Assembly: GCF_900103665.1 (NCBI RefSeq)
Contig: NZ_FNGY01000001.1
Span: 558,001-622,000, forward strand
DNA: 64,000 bases
DNA from: Pedobacter steynii
GTDB taxonomy: Bacteria > Bacteroidota > Bacteroidia > Sphingobacteriales > Sphingobacteriaceae
Direction of reading: 5' to 3'
Shown here: one piece after another, positions 35,986 through 44,423 of the stretch
Numbering within the stretch: the first letter of the stretch is position 1
Layout: each line of letters starts with the position of its first letter
The notes under the pieces: model-generated
What the model saw: the letters and a program-made list of their open reading frames with translations, nothing else
Told to the model about the DNA's origin: nothing
Database searches by the model: none
Translations under genes and position numbers: made by a program

Positions 35986-36900
35986 ATGGCCTTAAAATAT
36001 ACATCGCTTAAAAAATACTACAAAGCTGAGGAAAAGTATCTTTTCCTTGGTAATGGCATGAATCAACTGGACAATCCGATTTCATGGGATGATTTGTTAC
36101 GAGAGGTTTGCAGGAAAGCTAAGGTAAATGTAGAGCGAAGGAATAAGCCTTATCAGCTCTTTTTTGAGCAGATTTCATTTGATATCGATCGCAATAAGAT
36201 TGTGGAGGATAATGTGAAAAAACTTAAACAGCTCATGGGAGCTGAAGCCCTCAAATTACAACCAAATCCTATTCTGCCTGCTATTATAGCAACTGGATAT
36301 TACGCACATTTTATGACTACCAACTATGATTACTGTATTGAAAGATCTTTGTTTTCTTTGTTTGACCAGGCAAAGGGTAAACATTTAAAACGCCCTAAAT
36401 ACAGCCTTTACCGTTATAATAAGGTCAGTGATTATAAAGTTTGGCATATACACGGGGAATGTGATAACGGCTATAATGGGAAGCTAACTAATTTTCCTGA
36501 GGCCTCGATCTTAATTGGATTTGAACATTATGCAGATTACCTGGAGAAAATCCATAATCTCTTGAAAGACAATTCCGGAAAAGGACTTGCCCAGCTCATG
36601 GATAATGCGCAGGAAAACTGGGTGCATCTTTTCTTTACAAGAGATATCGATATTATTGGTTTTGGTTTGGACTTTACCGAGACACATCTCTGGTTCATCC
36701 TAAATTTCCGGGCAAGATTAAAGCGTAAGGGAGCTGGACTGCTCAACACCATCCGCTGGATCATACCTGAATTTAGTGTACAGCGTCAAAAGGAAAGAAT
36801 AGATGTATTGCAGGCGCTGGGGGTCGAGATATTGCCTATTAATGCTCCCGATGGTAATTATGCCGCTTTCTATGAAAATTTTAAAAATACGCTGGCCTGA
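35986..36900 (+). CDS. SIR2-like NAD-binding protein, probable defence effector
   Basis: A 304-residue soluble protein. The sirtuin-type layout used by antiphage SIR2 proteins is visible: LFLGNGMNQL at about 19-28 (nucleotide loop), MTTNYDYCIE near 110 with the conserved Asn-Tyr-Asp, WHIHGEC near 152 with the catalytic-type His, and DIIGFGLDFTE near 220. By family (ThsA-, DSR- and SIR2-STAND-type systems), such proteins hydrolyse NAD+ on phage infection and stop growth. There is no N-terminal sensor domain, so a partner may activate it. It ends 43 bp from the PIN-like gene, which converges on it. Whether it works with the PIN and STAND genes is unproven. Confidence 0.78.
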   Translation: MALKYTSLKKYYKAEEKYLFLGNGMNQLDNPISWDDLLREVCRKAKVNVERRNKPYQLFFEQISFDIDRNKIVEDNVKKLKQLMGAEALKLQPNPILPAIIATGYYAHFMTTNYDYCIERSLFSLFDQAKGKHLKRPKYSLYRYNKVSDYKVWHIHGECDNGYNGKLTNFPEASILIGFEHYADYLEKIHNLLKDNSGKGLAQLMDNAQENWVHLFFTRDIDIIGFGLDFTETHLWFILNFRARLKRKGAGLLNTIRWIIPEFSVQRQKERIDVLQALGVEILPINAPDGNYAAFYENFKNTLA

Positions 36901-36943
36901 AAATATTGGTGACGTGAGCAATATTGTTTAGCCGTAATTCTAT

Positions 36944-38344
36944 CTACTGACTGTTAGAAATATAAAGCTGAAGATAGCCATTTAAGACCCTTAGCTTATA
37001 AAGTAATTTATTATGAATCCACTTTCTGCCTTTCCATGTGCCTTCTCTAATCTGAGCTGCTTCTGTTTTTTCATCTAATCCATCAAGTTGCTCTATGTCA
37101 TTTCCAAAGACAGTTAGTAATTTCCTGATCAGCACATCGAGTTCGTTTCCGAATAAATGCCTTGAATTTGTAGGCTTTTCCCTTGAAAGCATAAGGAAGC
37201 TGCCGCCTTCAGTTTCATTGTCGGTAATGTGAGTGATTTTGTTGAAATAGTCAAAAAGGAAGAAGCAGCCGAAATAAGTACGCTGGTTACCATCTTCACT
37301 AACTCGGGGTTCTACATGCTTAAGAATTGCTGGGATTATGCGCAAAAACCTTTCTCCCTTGAAGTGAAGCCAGTCTTTGTAATGTTGAATAAACTCTTGA
37401 GGGTTCATCACAAGTGAATTCATACCAAGTTTTTCATAAATCGTTTGTGCTTTTTTATAGTTCTTTTTGTCACTGGTAATATAAAAGTCGCATGTGGTAG
37501 CAAATGCAGTATGAAAGGCATCTTCCATCGTGTTGCGAAAGGTCTGTTTCCTTCCTTTATCAATTTTCACCTGGTCTTCCTGATAGCCGTGCATGTCAAG
37601 TTTTAGGTACTCATTGGTAAGTTGATTGTACCATTGAGGGGCGTTTGGATTTAAATCTGTTACATCAGGATAAGTGATGCCAAGTTTTTGATAACCGGCA
37701 TCTATCATCTTGTAAGGATCCGAAGTATCATAAAGCCTGTCACGGTTGATCTTGGTGCCGTTTTGTACTATTGTACGAAGTTGTTTGTAATCTCCTTTTT
37801 CATTAAGTCTGTGAAACATGTTTAATAGGGAATTAAATAGGCCCGCAGGCGTATAATTGTTTTCCAGATCAGGCAAAAATTGCTTCATTTGGGCTGCTGT
37901 TTCTGGATTCTCAAACGCCTGCTTGAACACATCATCTATAGGTAAATTTTTTAATGAGTCTAGTGCCGGCGTGATCAGGTTAGCGATTTCCTGGTCTTCT
38001 GCATTGGGCATTAATTCGCTGATGTCAAAATCAAGTATATTCAAAATGTCTTTAAGATCTGTTTTATCAGCGTAAAGCTCTTGTGGGGATCTTTTTTCAA
38101 TGATTACTTCTTTGCCGGTATTAAATACGCAGTAGTTACCAGTCAAATTTGCTATAAATTCCAGGTCGGAATCGATGTTTACTTTATTAGACTCATTTTG
38201 ATTACTTGCTGCGATGTCTCCGATATGAGAAGTGGAGTAGAGCTTGAAGAATTTGTCTTTGTCGGCAATGATTTCAGAAAACTCTGTGTGCCTGCCAGCT
38301 TTCATTTGACTCATGACATTCCAGTCCATATATATTCTGATCAT
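36944..38344 (-). CDS. Large PIN-like nuclease-type protein
   Basis: A 466-residue soluble protein. The N-terminus RIYMDWNVMSQMK has the first acidic residue (D7) of a PIN fold, and DAFHTAFATTCDFYITSDKKN (residues 275-295) supplies three further Asp residues (275, 286 and 292) in the usual late positions, followed by LGMNSLVMNPQEFI. Between them lies an insertion of over 200 residues, and about 145 residues follow the PIN part, so it is much larger than toxin-type PIN proteins. This architecture fits RNA-cleaving effectors. It is transcribed away from the STAND gene and toward the SIR2 gene. No antitoxin-like neighbour is seen. Role in defence is inferred. Confidence 0.7.
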   Translation of the reverse strand: MIRIYMDWNVMSQMKAGRHTEFSEIIADKDKFFKLYSTSHIGDIAASNQNESNKVNIDSDLEFIANLTGNYCVFNTGKEVIIEKRSPQELYADKTDLKDILNILDFDISELMPNAEDQEIANLITPALDSLKNLPIDDVFKQAFENPETAAQMKQFLPDLENNYTPAGLFNSLLNMFHRLNEKGDYKQLRTIVQNGTKINRDRLYDTSDPYKMIDAGYQKLGITYPDVTDLNPNAPQWYNQLTNEYLKLDMHGYQEDQVKIDKGRKQTFRNTMEDAFHTAFATTCDFYITSDKKNYKKAQTIYEKLGMNSLVMNPQEFIQHYKDWLHFKGERFLRIIPAILKHVEPRVSEDGNQRTYFGCFFLFDYFNKITHITDNETEGGSFLMLSREKPTNSRHLFGNELDVLIRKLLTVFGNDIEQLDGLDEKTEAAQIREGTWKGRKWIHNKLLYKLRVLNGYLQLYISNSQ

Positions 38345-38478
38345 ATGCTAAGGTGTTAATTATTTCTAATCTTCTAAATTATTATATCCCAAAGTCGATA
38401 TTTTAAGTGCTTCAGATATGATCAATTAAGGTCGCTAATCTTTAAATATAAAACCATACATTAATGTTTTTTGCATTT

Positions 38479-38507
38479 TGTTACATTTTTTAGTGAAATA
38501 TGTAACA
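38479..38507. promoter_or_regulatory. Perfect palindrome between PIN-like and STAND genes
   Basis: Arms TGTTACAT and ATGTAACA are separated by 13 bp in the intergenic region of two divergent genes. It is AT-rich and about 48 bp before the STAND start, so it may be an operator or lie over a promoter. No regulator gene is adjacent. Confidence 0.5.
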
Positions 38508-38554
38508 TATTTATGTTTTATTCCTTATTAGTTCTCAAATAAACTAAGCTTTTA

Positions 38555-41500
38555 ATGACCACAGCAGAACATGTTAAAGCGATTACCGATCGCGCCTTAT
38601 ATGAACAACTTGCTAATGCAGTTTTAAGGAAAAAATATGAAGATCTTTCAAATCTAATAGTTGGTGGGCTTAATGAAAAAGGAGAAACGGTAAAAGGTAA
38701 GCTGGACTCTTTCTGTTCTGTAGATGGGAATAAATTTCACATTGTAGAACATACTACTGATGATTCTAATCTTGAAAGGAAGTGGTTGTATGATAAGTCA
38801 ACGTATAAGGGAAAGAAACCAAAATCGGATACCGGTAATGGTGATCTTATTAAGGTAATTGAACGCGCTAAAGAAATTAAACAGCGGATTCCTTCTGCTG
38901 AGTTCACCGTTTATTTAACTACGAATCAAATGGTCGATGAAGCGTTGTGGGAGAAGGTCGTCGCATGCGGTGAAAATAATGATGTTTCTGTTGAGTTGTT
39001 AGAACTTAGTGCAATCTCATCCTTTCTTGATCTTGATGCTCACGGGCAATATCTGCGAAAGCAGTTCCTTAACATTGATCGGGAGCTGCTGTCTATTGAA
39101 AAAGTCTTTGAGATTTTAAAACAGAACCTGGCTCAATATAAGGCAGAATCATTTATTGATTCTGAATCGCTTGATAAGGAGTGGCAGTTGCAAGATTTGG
39201 TTGAGCATTATTACAGAGAACCAAATTTATTAACTCTGATTATTGCTGACTCAGGCATGGGGAAGAGTACACTATGTTACAGATTATTGGACGAGTTGAT
39301 CAGTCATCCTTCATTTGGGTTTAGGGTTAAACCTGAAATGGTACTTCAGGCAAACAATGTGTTTCATTTAATTGAGCTATTCCTTAAATCATACGATGAT
39401 AAATTGTTTGTTAATGATGATTTTAGAAAATTCTTTGATGAAGAGGAGTTGGTGATCGTTGTTGATGATGTTAATCATTGTATAAACAGATCAGAGGTTC
39501 TGAACAAATTGATATCCTGGAGTTTGGAAATTAAAAATGATTCCAGAATAATCGATTTTAAAATATTGTGTCCAATATGGCCACGATATTTTCAGCAAAT
39601 TGAGAATTTAGAGAAAAAGAGAGCTGGTTTTAATTACTTTAAGTTGCCTGTTCCTGACAATGAAGTGGTGGAATCTTTCATTATTAATGGGTTATCTGGT
39701 AAGGTTAAGTTAACAAAACCGGAACTCAAAGAGCTTTGTAATCGCACTGGAAATGATCCTCTGTTAATAGGATTCAATCTGGAGAGGATAAAAAAAGCAG
39801 GAAGTTATTCGATAAATCAAGGTACACTGGTCTTAGGGGATTTTGTCTATGACAAATTGGCCTTATCAGCTGAGAGATTAAATTATCCTCAATTCAAGCA
39901 AAAAAATATTTTAACCTTAATTGGGGAGACGATGTTGAGAAACAAAAATGTTGACCCCAGCTATGATGATTTATCCACTTGGTTTGCACATGACTCACAA
40001 ACTATCGCATTGTTTGATGCACTTGCAACAGATCGTGAACTGTTGTTTGTAAAGGAAGATGGTGGAATCCAATTCAGGCATGATAGAGTAAGAGATTTTA
40101 TACTTTCTAAAGGTTTTTCAAAACTGCTTTTTTCAATTCATGACAATGATGAAATCATAAGTGATCCTTTCTTTTCTAATTTGTTGGCTATCGCAATAGC
40201 CGATCTTAAACCTGTTCAAGAGGTTTTAACAATAATTGGAGACAAAAATCCTGTGGCATTATTTTATTGCATTAAATATTTGCAGGGTGAAAGTGATGTC
40301 AATTATCTGCAACAGGTTAAAGATTTATTGAGCAAATGGGTAAATCAAAATGATTTTCCGTCTAATAATAGCTCCATGATGGCTTCTATTACCTGGGATT
40401 TATTGGATACAGATACTTCGGATATGCAGTCTATCATTTCTAGATTGCCATCAAAACGAAATATTAATATGGCGAATTTTAAAAGTGGTGATTGTCTAAG
40501 TGGCATTAGATATTTTGCAAATCTAGGGGATTTTGAACCTGCAATAGGTAATGAGCTAAGGGATCAGATTCTGGACCATGTAAAGCATTACCATTATAAT
40601 CAGATAGTTCGGGATCTTAAATCCATATTATTGGAGAATGAATTAAACGAGGATACCTTAAAAGGAGGTTTTTTAATTGCAGGTTATTTGAAAAATTCCA
40701 GTCTTCCGCGAACCTTAAAAATTGCCTGGAACACTGGAGACAAAAAGGAGCTCTGTCCGTATTATCTATGGTCGATTATTAATTGCATCAATGATGAGAC
40801 CAAGGACGTGCTGATAGATGGATTAGATTATTTTATAAACTTACCAGATGAAGGTCATGACCATGGATATCCAAAGGGAGTAAGAAACGAAACGGAACAT
40901 GAATTTTCTAATGTAAGGTGGAAGTTAACTGACGAGCAGGTAGCTATTCTTGACGATCTGTACACGGATTATGAATTTATTATTCTTTCCATTTTTGAAT
41001 TACTCGACCACCCTTTGGCACTTAAAAGGACAATAGCGAATATTGCTGGCAAAATCGAAGAAGCTCGGCCTGGAAGTGCTTTTTCTGTAATGTATCCTAG
41101 TGATAAGTGGGCTATTACAAGATGTGGTTACAGGATGCCGGATAAGTCTTTGGATTATCTTAGGACATATTGGATGGATCATAGTAATCCAGATATAAGA
41201 AGAAGGGTTAGTTACAAGTACTGGGCAGACAACGCGTTGCCAGGCGATGTCATCAAGTATTCAAAACTAGTGGAGCAAGAAGATAATGTACTTTATATGT
41301 CAGTAATTCGCCAAAGGATGATCGCAAGTGATTTTACAGTTATTGATCAATATATTTTGAATACCGATACTACGATGCTAATTCAATATGCCTATCATGT
41401 TTGGACCGACCAGTTAAAAAAGCAAGTTTCATTTCTGTTTCAAATGGAAAGAAATAGATCCGAGCTTACTAGTATGGTTGAGATATTAACCAGGCTATTG

Positions 41501-42193
41501 ATGAAGATACCAGTAAATGATGCTGAGGAACTGTTACTTGAAAATTGGGACATGATCAATCGAAATGTGTACGGTGTTCAGGTAGCGTTATATATTCAAA
41601 CAGAATGTGCATTAAAGCTTGTAGATAAGGCTATCCATGAAATTGATGATCCTAATTCCTTATTCAAGCACATTAATTCTACATTTGGCTTTTGGAACCC
41701 GACTATGCAGGGGAGAATAAGTAATACCTTTCTTAAGCGGCTTAATCCTTATTTGAAGTACTTTTCTGACTATTCGTTGAATAGCATTGCCCAGATTTGT
41801 TACAGATTAGGCTACAAGGACTGGGTTCTGAATGATCTGCTACCATTTCTTAAATCAGAACAACAAAGCTATTATTTGCCTAATACTCAAGATCTGCTTG
41901 CAGAGATGAGGGAGGAAAAATATACAAAATCCCATTCTGCCCGTAGTTGGATTAGTACATTAAACCAAAGAAATTTATCTATTGAAAGGATCACTCCGGC
42001 ACTAGAGATTTATGCTAAGGAGATTACTACATTACATGAATTTAACTTTTTGGCAGATTGTTTAGACGGAATGGGAAAAAGAACTCATTTACATTTATTT
42101 GATGTTTTTGTTCCTTCAGATGAGATTAGAATGGTTTTTTCTGAGATAAAGGAAAGTGTTACACATATGGTTAAGGAACGCAGTTTGAATTAG
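38555..42193 (+). CDS. STAND-type NTPase with nuclease-like N-terminus, probable antiphage protein
   Basis: A 1212-residue soluble protein. Residues about 1-170 resemble a restriction-endonuclease-like domain found on bacterial NTPases: LANAVLRKKYEDLSNLI, GKLDSFCSV, FHIVEHTTDDSNLERKWLYD, and FTVYLTTNQMVDEALW. A P-loop NTPase follows with Walker A ADSGMGKSTLC near residue 232 and Walker B LVIVVDDVNH near 300. RHDRVRDFILS (about residue 510) matches the end of the NTPase arm in STAND proteins. The last 650 residues or so are helical and repeat-like and would be the sensor. Effector-NTPase-sensor order is that of Avs/STAND antiphage proteins. The nuclease motif reads EHT rather than D/ExK, so catalysis is uncertain. 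Confidence 0.75.
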   Translation: MTTAEHVKAITDRALYEQLANAVLRKKYEDLSNLIVGGLNEKGETVKGKLDSFCSVDGNKFHIVEHTTDDSNLERKWLYDKSTYKGKKPKSDTGNGDLIKVIERAKEIKQRIPSAEFTVYLTTNQMVDEALWEKVVACGENNDVSVELLELSAISSFLDLDAHGQYLRKQFLNIDRELLSIEKVFEILKQNLAQYKAESFIDSESLDKEWQLQDLVEHYYREPNLLTLIIADSGMGKSTLCYRLLDELISHPSFGFRVKPEMVLQANNVFHLIELFLKSYDDKLFVNDDFRKFFDEEELVIVVDDVNHCINRSEVLNKLISWSLEIKNDSRIIDFKILCPIWPRYFQQIENLEKKRAGFNYFKLPVPDNEVVESFIINGLSGKVKLTKPELKELCNRTGNDPLLIGFNLERIKKAGSYSINQGTLVLGDFVYDKLALSAERLNYPQFKQKNILTLIGETMLRNKNVDPSYDDLSTWFAHDSQTIALFDALATDRELLFVKEDGGIQFRHDRVRDFILSKGFSKLLFSIHDNDEIISDPFFSNLLAIAIADLKPVQEVLTIIGDKNPVALFYCIKYLQGESDVNYLQQVKDLLSKWVNQNDFPSNNSSMMASITWDLLDTDTSDMQSIISRLPSKRNINMANFKSGDCLSGIRYFANLGDFEPAIGNELRDQILDHVKHYHYNQIVRDLKSILLENELNEDTLKGGFLIAGYLKNSSLPRTLKIAWNTGDKKELCPYYLWSIINCINDETKDVLIDGLDYFINLPDEGHDHGYPKGVRNETEHEFSNVRWKLTDEQVAILDDLYTDYEFIILSIFELLDHPLALKRTIANIAGKIEEARPGSAFSVMYPSDKWAITRCGYRMPDKSLDYLRTYWMDHSNPDIRRRVSYKYWADNALPGDVIKYSKLVEQEDNVLYMSVIRQRMIASDFTVIDQYILNTDTTMLIQYAYHVWTDQLKKQVSFLFQMERNRSELTSMVEILTRLLMKIPVNDAEELLLENWDMINRNVYGVQVALYIQTECALKLVDKAIHEIDDPNSLFKHINSTFGFWNPTMQGRISNTFLKRLNPYLKYFSDYSLNSIAQICYRLGYKDWVLNDLLPFLKSEQQSYYLPNTQDLLAEMREEKYTKSHSARSWISTLNQRNLSIERITPALEIYAKEITTLHEFNFLADCLDGMGKRTHLHLFDVFVPSDEIRMVFSEIKESVTHMVKERSLN

Positions 42194-42310
42194 CTAGAGG
42201 TTTATTGCAATTATCATAATTTCAAAAGCGAAGAATTACAGGACAAAATACAACATGAGATTGTAGTTCCTTTTAATTTGTGAATGAGCCTGTATCCCCA
42301 ATTTTTATGA

Positions 42311-42745
42311 TTAGGGAATTGCATTCTTGGTCAGTATTACCTGTTCGGGGCTGTAGCTGATTGCGCAGCGTATGGTTCCGGCTATTTGTTGATCTTCGTT
42401 AAGGCCGTAATCAAGGCAGTACTTCCATATTCATCCTTTTGCATCTACGTAAATACTGGTGAAGAATTTGAAATGATATCCTTTTCGAATGAGGTCATCG
42501 CGTTCGACAAATTGAATGGTTCCTTCTGCGAGCTTTAGTTTTTTATAAGCGCTTAAAATTTCATGGTTGCGTTTTATGATCTGGAATATCTCCGAATTTG
42601 GTGTTGGGTCTTTGTATTTTTTCTGGTTACCCTTGATCCGGTTGAAGTGATTTCTGCAGTTGTCGTTACAGAACTTTTTGTCTGTTCTGCCAAATAATGG
42701 CTTTCCGCAATTTTCGCATTGAGGCTCTAGGCTTGATGTTGACAT
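42311..42745 (-). pseudogene. Zinc-ribbon protein interrupted by an in-frame stop
   Basis: The first 104 codons (42431-42745) encode a protein with a zinc-binding CENCGKPLFGRTDKKFCNDNC motif, a helical middle and KGYHFKFFTSIYVDAKG. After a TGA at 42431-42433 the same frame continues for 39 codons (IWKYCLDYGLNEDQQIAGT onward) to TAA at 42311. Members of this Bacteroidota family that I know are about 130-140 residues and carry a K-G-x-x-Y-x-x-C-Y-x-Y-G motif at just this place, so the stop replaces one variable residue. It is a pseudogene by point mutation, a sequencing error, or a true 104-residue form. Confidence 0.65.
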
Positions 42746-42904
42746 CTGTAACTATTTGGTTTATTGATGAATAAATTTATAAAAAATATGCTTTGGTTAA
42801 AAATGTCGGTTGCAATGTTGTTTTATTTTGATGTTGAAGATGTTATTTTTATTGCTTAAGGCTTTTTTATTTGGTATTTTTAATAGGAAGAAATAGGGGA
42901 TAAT

Positions 42905-43393
42905 ATGAAATTCGAGCCATTAACCAGAGTTGTCTATGTTACACCGAAAAAAGACCAGGTTTTTACTTTTATTAAAGAGGTGTATGATCAGGAAGGACTT
43001 TATGTTCTGGATTTTGAGGATGTACAGGTCAAGGAAAACCAGCTGCGGCTAAATACGCATCCCGTTTTTAGTGTCCCTCATGGAATGAGCAAGGATTACA
43101 TCAAATCCTATCATTTGGATCGGCTGGTCGATCAGGTAGTTAGTTATATGGTTGCTCATCACGCCCATGATGATCTTAAGATCTACAGGGAAATGAATAC
43201 AATTTACTTGGAGACGGCTTTTAATAAACCTGAAACCTTGGAAGATAAGCGACTATTTGATATCGAGGTTGATAGTTTTAATAAAATTATTGGTCAGGTC
43301 AATACGGCTGTTAAAAGCCGGTTTAATACCAAAGTAGAAGTTGTACTGAAGTTTCCCTTTCAACGACATCAATTACATTCAGTCCGTTTGTAA
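42905..43393 (+). CDS. Hypothetical element protein
   Basis: A 162-residue soluble protein from ATG 42905. A beta-rich N-terminus (RVVYVTPKKDQVFTFIKEVY) is followed by a helical part with several His (YMVAHHAHDDLKIYREM). There is no signal peptide and no motif known to me. It lies 21 bp ahead of the RadC-like gene, so the two may be cotranscribed. Confidence 0.55.
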   Translation: MKFEPLTRVVYVTPKKDQVFTFIKEVYDQEGLYVLDFEDVQVKENQLRLNTHPVFSVPHGMSKDYIKSYHLDRLVDQVVSYMVAHHAHDDLKIYREMNTIYLETAFNKPETLEDKRLFDIEVDSFNKIIGQVNTAVKSRFNTKVEVVLKFPFQRHQLHSVRL

Positions 43394-43414
43394 GTGTGAG
43401 AGGACTTCTTAAAT

Positions 43415-43828
43415 ATGGTACTTGCCCTTAATTCTTTGGTGCAAAGTGCCGCCTATCTGGATAGGAAGGATAAGACTGTTCGGGAGCTTTACAGGGAGAA
43501 TAAACAGCAACGTGAGAAGGGGATCAAAAGCTGGGAGCCTGAAAAAAGGCCAAGGGAAAAGATGTTCGATCTTGGAACTGATGCCATGAATAATGCGGAA
43601 CTGCTAGCTATTATTATAGGAACGGGAATACCTGATGAAACCGCAGTTGCTCTGGCGGAAAGAATGCTGAATAGTGTCGATAATATATTACACCATTTAT
43701 CTGCTTTGAACTATGCCGATCTCTGCCGCTTTAAGGTAACGGGTATTGCCAAATCCAATTCTATTATTGCTGCCTTTGAAATAGCCAGGCGTATTTATTC
43801 GCCTATGAGGATCATTAAAATCAATTAA
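43415..43828 (+). CDS. RadC-like protein, N-terminal HhH domain only
   Basis: A 137-residue protein. From about residue 38 it matches the N-terminal UPF0758/RadC domain: SWEPEKRPREKMFDLGTDAM, NNAELLAIIIGTG, and the helix-hairpin-helix FKVTGIAKSNSIIAAFEIARR. The JAB/MPN domain with its HxH metal site that normally follows is absent; the protein stops at MRIIKIN. RadC-like genes are frequent on mobile elements, where they are sometimes called anti-restriction or repair genes, but their activity is unclear. This one may be only a DNA-binding module or a truncation. Confidence 0.75.
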   Translation: MVLALNSLVQSAAYLDRKDKTVRELYRENKQQREKGIKSWEPEKRPREKMFDLGTDAMNNAELLAIIIGTGIPDETAVALAERMLNSVDNILHHLSALNYADLCRFKVTGIAKSNSIIAAFEIARRIYSPMRIIKIN

Positions 43829-44078
43829 GTTTTTTATTTGTCTGTCTGAGTTCAGCTCAGAGGAGAATCGTTCTGTCGGTTTAGCTGGCAGGGGGGCTAC
43901 GCTTTGCCAATGCTGCAGGGTGAAAATGCAAATTAAACTAGCTGCGGGGACAGTTAGGAAGGAATAGCATAGCGGAAAAATAAATTGGTCACGCCAGACG
44001 GACAGCAAACCGGCCAGACAGGTAGCTTATAACAGTGTGCCTTTTAAGCCTTTTTAAAGTGCACTGTAAAGAACTACC

Positions 44079-44251
44079 CGGTCTTTTTAGATACAAAGGT
44101 CTGAACAATCCTGTTGCTCAGCAAGGCAAGCCCTAACGGGTTTGCTGGGAAAAAATCTTCCCTGGCCGCTACGCGGCCGAGGTTTTTTTTCCCGCAAAGC
44201 CTTGCATAGCAACCGGATTGTGTTCAGGTGCGGGTGATATCAAAAAGACAG
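44079..44251. repeat. About 170-bp imperfect palindrome
   Basis: Going outward from the centre, these blocks pair: GGCCGC/GCGGCC around TAC (44164-44178), GGGAAAAA with TTTTTCCC, TTTGC with GCAAA, GCAAGGC with GCCTTGC, GTTGCT with AGCAAC, CTGAACA with TGTTCAG, and GTCTTTTT with AAAAAGAC. A further TGCCTTTTAA/TTAAAAGGCA pair near 44040 and 44275 may extend it to about 240 bp. The order is kept on both sides with small bulges. It could form a cruciform or a long folded RNA. Confidence 0.65.
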
Positions 44252-44341
44252 GAGGCTTCAGCCGACTGATCTTTTTTAAAAGGCAAGAACCATGAGGATA
44301 GCAATAGGCAGAAGCCCACCCACCGCCAAAACCAACAGACC

Positions 44342-44365
44342 AGCTTTAAAAGCTGGTTGGTATTA
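44342..44365 (+). terminator. Hairpin before the element gene
   Basis: Stem ACCAGCTTT/AAAGCTGGT with an AA-rich centre, followed by TGGTATTAG. No strong T-run follows, so it may be a regulatory hairpin rather than a terminator. It lies about 60 bp upstream of the start at 44424. Confidence 0.4.
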
Positions 44366-44423
44366 GCTTAACGCCCTTTGGGCTTAGTTCAGTTCAATTT
44401 TAAATCTTGAAAAATTCAATGTT

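Larger units (their letters stand above)
43829..44423. other. Non-coding region with a large imperfect palindrome
   Basis: 600 bp without a gene, more GC-rich than its surroundings. It contains the nested inverted repeat centred near 44168 (separate entry) and, at 44339-44361, an ACCAGCTTTAAAAGCTGGT hairpin just before the next gene. Such a region in a conjugative element could hold an oriT or a structured RNA. No relaxase gene lies next to it, so the oriT reading is weak. Confidence 0.45.

Noticed and set aside
43829..44423. CRISPR array or tandem repeats in the repeat-rich region
   Set aside because: The repeats are inverted and nested, not direct with regular spacers; no cas gene is present.
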